64,000 nucleotides of DNA from contig NZ_QXFK01000016.1 in assembly GCF_003581645.1 (NCBI RefSeq), positions 347,430 to 411,429 of the forward strand. Reading direction: 5' to 3'. Shown here piece by piece: positions 60,791 through 64,000 of this stretch (position 1 is the first letter of the stretch; each line of letters begins with the position of its first letter). Both the position numbers and the translations under genes were made by a program. Below the pieces are notes generated by a model. It did not search any database. It saw nothing but the letters and a program-made list of their open reading frames with translations, and had not been told where the DNA came from. The stretch comes from Pelagerythrobacter aerophilus. GTDB lineage: Bacteria > Pseudomonadota > Alphaproteobacteria > Sphingomonadales > Sphingomonadaceae.

Positions 60791-61287
60791 CGTGCGTCGG
60801 CCTCCTGCCCGATCGCCTGCAGCTTCTGACGCAGCGCGATCTCCTCCAGGCTGTCGAGCGGCAGGGCGAGGAGCAGGTCGATCCGCCGCTTGAGCATGCG
60901 AAAGGCGTCGAGGAATGCCGCCGCCTTCTCCGCATCGTTCCCCTCGACCGCCGCGGGATCGGGAATACCCCAGTGGGCGCTGACCGGTCGGCCGGGCCAG
61001 ACCGGGCAGGTTTCCGCCGCCGCGCTGTCGCAGACGGTGAAGATCAGATCGAACTGCGGCTCCTTGGCGAACTCGTCCCAGCTCTTGGAGCGGTATCCCT
61101 CGGCCGGATAGCCCAGCTTGTCGAGCGTATGGATCGCCCAGGGATTGACCGTTCCCGTCGGATTGCTGCCCGCGCTGAAGGCGCGGAAGCGGCCGCGGCC
61201 CTCGCGGTTGAGGATCGCCTCGGCCAGGATCGAGCGAGCGGAATTGCCCGTGCAGAGGAACAGCACGTTCAGGGGTCGGGTGGACAT
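60787..61287 (-). CDS. arsC: Arsenate reductase, LMW-phosphatase type
   Basis: 166 aa. The P-loop [11 protein letters not shown] (Cys12, Arg18) places it in the low-molecular-weight tyrosine phosphatase class of arsenate reductases, thioredoxin- or glutaredoxin-coupled. Further family landmarks are [19 protein letters not shown] and [19 protein letters not shown], whose two cysteines (about 82 and 89 of the Staphylococcus type) complete the disulfide relay. It reduces arsenate to arsenite for export by Acr3, whose start it overlaps; arsI lies eight bases upstream. Confidence 0.94.
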   Translation of the reverse strand: MSTRPLNVLFLCTGNSARSILAEAILNREGRGRFRAFSAGSNPTGTVNPWAIHTLDKLGYPAEGYRSKSWDEFAKEPQFDLIFTVCDSAAAETCPVWPGRPVSAHWGIPDPAAVEGNDAEKAAAFLDAFRMLKRRIDLLLALPLDSLEEIALRQKLQAIGQEADAR

Positions 61288-61295
61288 CGCGGGCC

Positions 61296-61772
61296 TCAGC
61301 AGCAGGATACGGGAGCCGGGGCGCTTGCCGCGCTCGGCACGCAGCAGGCATCGGAGGCTGCGTTCACCGAAGCAAGCTGCGCAAGGTCGGGATTGCCGCC
61401 GTAGGTCGTGCTTTCGCCGTCGGTCAGGAAGGCCTCCCACACGACGCCGTCGGGGTCGGCAATCCAGCTCTTCTCCGACTTCGCGTAGCAGCACGTCGTC
61501 TCGCCTTCTTCCAGCACGGGCCGGTCGGCCGCCTTGAGGCGGGCATAGACTTCGGCGAGTTCGTCGCCGTTCTCCACCTGCAGCCCGACGTGCTCGACAC
61601 CCTTCGATGCACCTTCGCGCACCGAGACGGCGAAGTTGATCCGTGGATCCTCGAGCACCCACTTGGCGTAGTCGCTCTTCACCACGCTAGGCTCGGCCCC
61701 GAACAGCTCGTTGTAGAAGGCGATCGATCGGTCGAGATCGGTCACGCCGACATGAACATGAAAGCGCTTCAT
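61296..61772 (-). CDS. arsI: ArsI/CadI-family VOC protein with Cys-rich tail
   Basis: 158 aa. A vicinal-oxygen-chelate fold ([20 protein letters not shown]) supplies metal ligands His5 or His7, His61 (EHVGLQVE) and Glu113 (DGVVWEAF). The vicinal pair Cys94-Cys95 in [14 protein letters not shown] is the hallmark of ArsI, which cleaves the C-As bond of methylarsenite. The extra C-terminal tail holds two more Cys pairs (143-144 and 157-158). Its ATG shares an A with the arsR TGA, so translation is coupled. CadI-type metal binding is the alternative reading. Confidence 0.88.
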   Translation of the reverse strand: MKRFHVHVGVTDLDRSIAFYNELFGAEPSVVKSDYAKWVLEDPRINFAVSVREGASKGVEHVGLQVENGDELAEVYARLKAADRPVLEEGETTCCYAKSEKSWIADPDGVVWEAFLTDGESTTYGGNPDLAQLASVNAASDACCVPSAASAPAPVSCC

Positions 61773-62113
61773 CACGCGGTCCTTTTCGTTGCTTGAGGAG
61801 GGCAGGTGGAAGCGTCGTCCGCGCAGGGAACGCCGCCACAGCAATTTTCGGTCAGGTAGCCCATCAGCGCGTTCATCGCGGCATAGTCGGCCGAATAGAT
61901 GATCGACCGGCTTTCGCGCCGCTGGGTCACGAGCCCGGCGTTGGTGAGCTGGGCGAGATGGAAGCTCATCGAAGAAGGCGGCACATCGAGCCGGTCGGCG
62001 AGTGCGCCGGCCGCCATTCCCTTCTCGCCGGCCTGCACCAGCAGGCGAAACGCCGCGAGGCGGTGCTCCTGGGCGAGAGCGGACAGGGCGCGTATGGTGT
62101 CAGTGGCTTCCAT
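61772..62113 (-). CDS. arsR: ArsR family arsenic-responsive repressor
   Basis: 113 aa from the ATG at 62113. Winged helix (AFRLLVQAGEKGMAAGALADRLDVPPSSMSFHLAQLTNAGLV) with a C-terminal Cys cluster NCCGGVPC (Cys91, 92, 97, plus Cys104). This resembles the C-terminal arsenite site of Acidithiobacillus-type ArsR and differs from the helix-alpha-3 site of plasmid R773 ArsR. Binding of As(III) releases the operator at 62130-62145. The reading frame continues upstream without a stop into the nucleotidyltransferase remnant, which does not affect this start. Confidence 0.94.
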   Translation of the reverse strand: MEATDTIRALSALAQEHRLAAFRLLVQAGEKGMAAGALADRLDVPPSSMSFHLAQLTNAGLVTQRRESRSIIYSADYAAMNALMGYLTENCCGGVPCADDASTCPPQATKRTA

Positions 62114-62129
62114 AAGGTGCTTTCGATGA

Positions 62130-62145
62130 TTCGATAATTGTCGAA
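62130..62145. promoter_or_regulatory. ArsR operator
   Basis: TTCGATAATTGTCGAA: arms TTCGA/TCGAA with an AATT centre and one mismatched pair, 17 bases before the arsR ATG. Typical for an autoregulated ArsR-family promoter. Confidence 0.65.
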
Positions 62146-62159
62146 ATATAGAATTGTAA

Positions 62160-62476
62160 GAGGTGAGGCAAGAGGCAATTTTTCCGGGTCCGCTGAGCGG
62201 CGCATCGCGCGAGACGCTGTAAAGCGTGATCCCGGCTTCGATCCGGTCGAGAATGAAGGTGTCGCGCTCGGCCTCGGCGATGCGAATGTCGGCTTCGGAG
62301 TAGATCTCCAGACCCACGGCACAGCGGTTGCCCAGCTCGCGCTCGATGATGGTCTGAGCGCGGTGCCAGCAGCGCTCGTCGGTAAGCAGCGGATGGTTGA
62401 CGACGATCCACAACTCGTAGTCCGAGAAGTGGATGGTTTGCTGGTCTTCAAACCAGGATCGCCGCGCATAGGGGCC
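62160..62476 (-). pseudogene. Remnant of MNT-type nucleotidyltransferase, interrupted by IS
   Basis: Minus-strand frame reading PYARRSWFEDQQTIHFSDYE, then LWIVVNHPLLTDERCW and a run of about 50 further residues to GITLYSVS. This matches the centre of MNT (minimal nucleotidyltransferase) domains in which FGSYARG...SDYDLLVIVN holds the catalytic residues; such domains occur in MNT-HEPN toxin-antitoxin proteins. The sequence begins at the IS end exactly at the GS motif, which now reads GP, and the second half of the protein is missing too, so neither end is intact. The frame runs without a stop into arsR. Confidence 0.7.
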
Positions 62477-62502
62477 TGTCCGCCGTCAGCGCCCATGGCA
62501 CA
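62477..62502 (+). repeat. IS left inverted repeat
   Basis: Starts TGTCCGCCGTCAG and ends TGGCACA; pairs with 63974-63999. Confidence 0.85.
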
Positions 62503-62520
62503 GATTTGAGGTTGTGATGT

Positions 62521-62581
62521 AAGGAGGATTTGGGCTTCGTCGTAGTGACGAAGGAACGAAGATGAAGCCCAAATCCTCCTT
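62521..62581 (+). repeat. Long hairpin over the transposase orfA start
   Basis: AAGGAGGATTTGGGCTTC (62521-62538) is perfectly complementary to GAAGCCCAAATCCTCCTT (62564-62581). The 25-base loop contains the orfA Shine-Dalgarno AAGGA, and the right arm begins at the third base of the orfA ATG (62562). A competing smaller stem, TTCGTC (62536-62541) with GACGAA (62547-62552), shares three bases with the left arm. Confidence 0.8.
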
Positions 62582-62948
62582 GAAGAAATTGCCGCCGAAG
62601 GCCCCTGCGGAGCGGGTGGTGAAGGACATTCGGCGTGCGACGCGGCGCCACTTCTCGGCCGAGGACAAGATCCGCATCGTGCTGGATGGCCTGCGCGGCG
62701 AGGACAGCATCGCCGAACTGTGCCGTAAGGAAGGCATTGCGCAGAGCCTTTATTACACCTGGTCGAAGGAGTTCATGGAAGCGGGCAAGCGCCGGCTTGC
62801 CGGCGACACGGCCCGGGCCGCGACCACCGGCGAGGTGCACGACCTGCGCCGTGAAGCCCGTGCCCTGAAGGAATGCGTGGCCGACCTGACACTCGAAAAC
62901 CGCCTGCTGAAAAAAAGCATGATCGGGGATGGGGGCGACGACGAATGA
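62562..62948 (+). CDS. IS3-family transposase OrfA
   Basis: 128 aa. Basic N-terminus, a HTH_Tnp_1 (ATRRHFSAEDKIRIVLDGLRGEDSIAELCRKEGI, residues about 26-60, then QSLYYTWSKEFMEAGKRRL) and a leucine-zipper helix at the end (LRREARALKECVADLTLENRLLKKSM). OrfA binds the IS ends and regulates transposition. It stops at TGA inside the orfB start (ATGA). A run of seven A at 62910-62916 near its end could support the -1 frameshift that makes OrfAB. Confidence 0.95.
   Translation: MKPKSSLKKLPPKAPAERVVKDIRRATRRHFSAEDKIRIVLDGLRGEDSIAELCRKEGIAQSLYYTWSKEFMEAGKRRLAGDTARAATTGEVHDLRREARALKECVADLTLENRLLKKSMIGDGGDDE
62910..62916 (+). other. Possible -1 frameshift slip site in the transposase genes
   Basis: Seven consecutive A, read in OrfA as AAA AAA A-GC. 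OrfB is in the -1 frame and open through this point, so slippage here would give the OrfAB fusion usual for IS3 elements. The register is not the classical A-AAA-AAG heptamer. Confidence 0.4.
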
Positions 62949-63925
62949 GGTATCCCGCATCTGAGAAACTCGAGATCATCAGGATCGTCGAGCAGTCACA
63001 TCTGCCAGCCAAACGCACGCTGGACCAACTCGGCATTGCCCGCCGGACCTTCTATCGGTGGTACGACCGCTACCTCGAAGGAGGGCCGGAGGCGCTGGAG
63101 GATCGGCCATCGGCGCCGAGCCGGGTGTGGAATCGCATCGGTGACGACATCCGGGACCAGATCGTCGAGATGGCGCTGGAGACGACCGAGCTATCCCCTC
63201 GCGAACTGGCGGTGCGGTTCACCGACGAGAGGCGCTACTTCGTGTCGGAAGCCACGGTTTACCGCCTGCTCAAGGCCCATGATCTGATCACCAGCCCGGC
63301 CTATGTCGTGATCAAGGCCGCCGATGCGTTCCACACCAAGACCACCCGACCGAACGAGATGTGGCAGACCGATTTTACCTACTTCAAGATCATCGGGTGG
63401 GGCTGGCTGTATCTGTCGACCGTGCTCGACGACTTCTCGCGCTACATCATCGCCTGGAAGCTGTGCACCAACATGCGCGCCGAAGACGTGACCGACACCC
63501 TGGACCTCGCTCTGGCGGCTTCCGGCTGCGACAGCGCCACGGTGCTGCACAAGCCCAAGCTGCTCAGCGACAATGGTCCGAGCTACATCGCGGGCGAACT
63601 GGCCGAATATATCGACGCCAACAAGATGACCCATGTCCGCGGTGCTCCGATGCACCCGCAAACCCAGGGCAAGATCGAGCGCTGGCACCAGACCCTCAAG
63701 AACCGCATCCTGCTCGAAAACTACTTCCTGCCCGGTGACCTTGAGGCCCAGATCGAGGCCTTCGTCGAGCACTATAATCACCGCCGATACCATGAAAGCC
63801 TCGACAACGTGACGCCCGCCGACGCCTACTTCGGCAGGGCGCCGGCCATCATGAAACAGCGTGAAAGGATCAAACAACAGACCATAAAATATCGGCGCTT
63901 GCAGCACCGCATGCTCGCCGCTTAA
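62945..63925 (+). CDS. IS3-family transposase OrfB (DDE catalytic)
   Basis: 326 aa from the ATG at 62945; the -1 frame is open from 62873, as needed for fusion to OrfA. A helical region (DQLGIARRTFYRWYDRYLEGG) is followed by the rve integrase core. The DDE triad is visible: Asp in NEMWQTDFTYFKI, Asp in KLLSDNGPSYIAG and Glu in HPQTQGKIERWHQTLK. It catalyses excision and integration of the element. The gene appears intact, so the IS could still be active. Confidence 0.95.
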   Translation: MRYPASEKLEIIRIVEQSHLPAKRTLDQLGIARRTFYRWYDRYLEGGPEALEDRPSAPSRVWNRIGDDIRDQIVEMALETTELSPRELAVRFTDERRYFVSEATVYRLLKAHDLITSPAYVVIKAADAFHTKTTRPNEMWQTDFTYFKIIGWGWLYLSTVLDDFSRYIIAWKLCTNMRAEDVTDTLDLALAASGCDSATVLHKPKLLSDNGPSYIAGELAEYIDANKMTHVRGAPMHPQTQGKIERWHQTLKNRILLENYFLPGDLEAQIEAFVEHYNHRRYHESLDNVTPADAYFGRAPAIMKQRERIKQQTIKYRRLQHRMLAA

Positions 63926-63973
63926 CATCAACCCCCAGACGAGGCCCGCACTCCGCTAATTTACGCCGCGAGT

Positions 63974-63999
63974 TGTGCCAAATGTTCTGACGACGGACA
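63974..63999 (-). repeat. IS right inverted repeat
   Basis: Complement starts TGTCCGTCGTCAG and ends TGGCACA; pairs with 62477-62502. Confidence 0.85.
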
Positions 64000-64000
64000 G

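Larger units (their letters stand above)
62477..63999 (+). mobile_element. IS3-family insertion sequence (about 1.5 kb)
   Basis: Two overlapping transposase genes are flanked by imperfect 26-bp inverted repeats at 62477-62502 and 63974-63999. The left repeat starts TGTCCGCCGTCAG, and the complement of the right repeat starts TGTCCGTCGTCAG; both finish TGGCACA, with 20 of 26 positions matching. Ends are 5'-TG...CA-3' as usual for IS3. The right boundary coincides with the window edge, so a target-site duplication cannot be checked and one more outer base pair may belong to the repeats. Confidence 0.88.

Noticed and set aside
62114..62413. Fusion of a nucleotidyltransferase domain to ArsR as one functional protein
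   Set aside because: The frame is open, but the operator and arsR start lie inside it, the transferase part lacks its catalytic motif and C-terminal half, and ArsR of normal length starts at 62113.
62476..64000. Target-site duplication of the IS
   Set aside because: The right flank lies outside the window, so it cannot be tested.

Overview
The window comes from a high-GC alphaproteobacterium, most likely a sphingomonad (Sphingomonadaceae or Erythrobacteraceae). I infer this from three large TonB-dependent receptors of the Caulobacter/sphingomonad type, a GlcNAc phosphotransferase system coupled to such a receptor, an ECF42-type sigma factor paired with a YciI/DGPF protein, and the RecO-UbiK-LeuB housekeeping neighbourhood. 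No rRNA, CRISPR array or prophage is visible. The right edge is a transposon.

Left part (1-22 kb, accessory in character). 1-8.5 kb is a small carbohydrate locus: a DMT-family transporter cut by the window edge, a Tat-exported GH36-like alpha-galactosidase, a lipoprotein amidohydrolase, a DeoR/GlpR repressor, and a divergent TonB-dependent receptor followed by an unrecognised 182-aa protein. 8.7-14.3 kb holds a CPA1 antiporter, AlkB with a second 2OG-Fe(II) oxygenase, a LysR regulator divergent from a SnoaL-like/SDR/Tag (3-methyladenine glycosylase) run. 14.5-16.3 kb is a YciI-ECF42 sigma pair with a good candidate ECF42 promoter. 16.5-19 kb is a second TonB receptor. 19.2-21.8 kb is a TetR regulator, a membrane protein and an MFS transporter; two copies of one 16-bp near-palindrome sit just upstream of the tetR and membrane-protein starts.

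Middle part (22-44 kb). metE is preceded by a palindromic operator candidate, a canonical cobalamin riboswitch and a small hairpin that would hide its ribosome-binding site; a tandem-hotdog thioesterase is coupled to it. 25.5-38.4 kb is a complete GlcNAc/chitooligosaccharide system: GH20 hexosaminidase, NagA, NagB-II, a GntR repressor, and divergently a TonB receptor, an EIIA-HPr-EI fusion and NagE. The outer-membrane receptor, periplasmic hydrolase, PTS uptake with phosphorylation, and deacetylation/deamination to fructose-6-P form one pathway. Next come tRNA-Gln, a YghU-type GST, a tightly overlapping topoisomerase IB-PncC-NadE operon and IlvE.

Right part (44-64 kb). 44.4-44.8 kb is an unexplained RNA-rich gap: an 18-codon ORF with a perfect Shine-Dalgarno, several hairpins, and an orphan plus-strand terminator. 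Then housekeeping genes: TlyA, TspO, UbiK, RecO, LeuB, a convergent polyprenol-linked glycosyltransferase pair, two small orphan proteins, MetZ, ApaG, and the ppk-ppx polyphosphate operon divergent from a LysR gene. Last is an arsRICB-type arsenic operon (arsR-arsI-arsC-acr3). It abuts a nucleotidyltransferase (MNT) gene remnant cut at its catalytic motif by an IS3-family element that reaches the window end.
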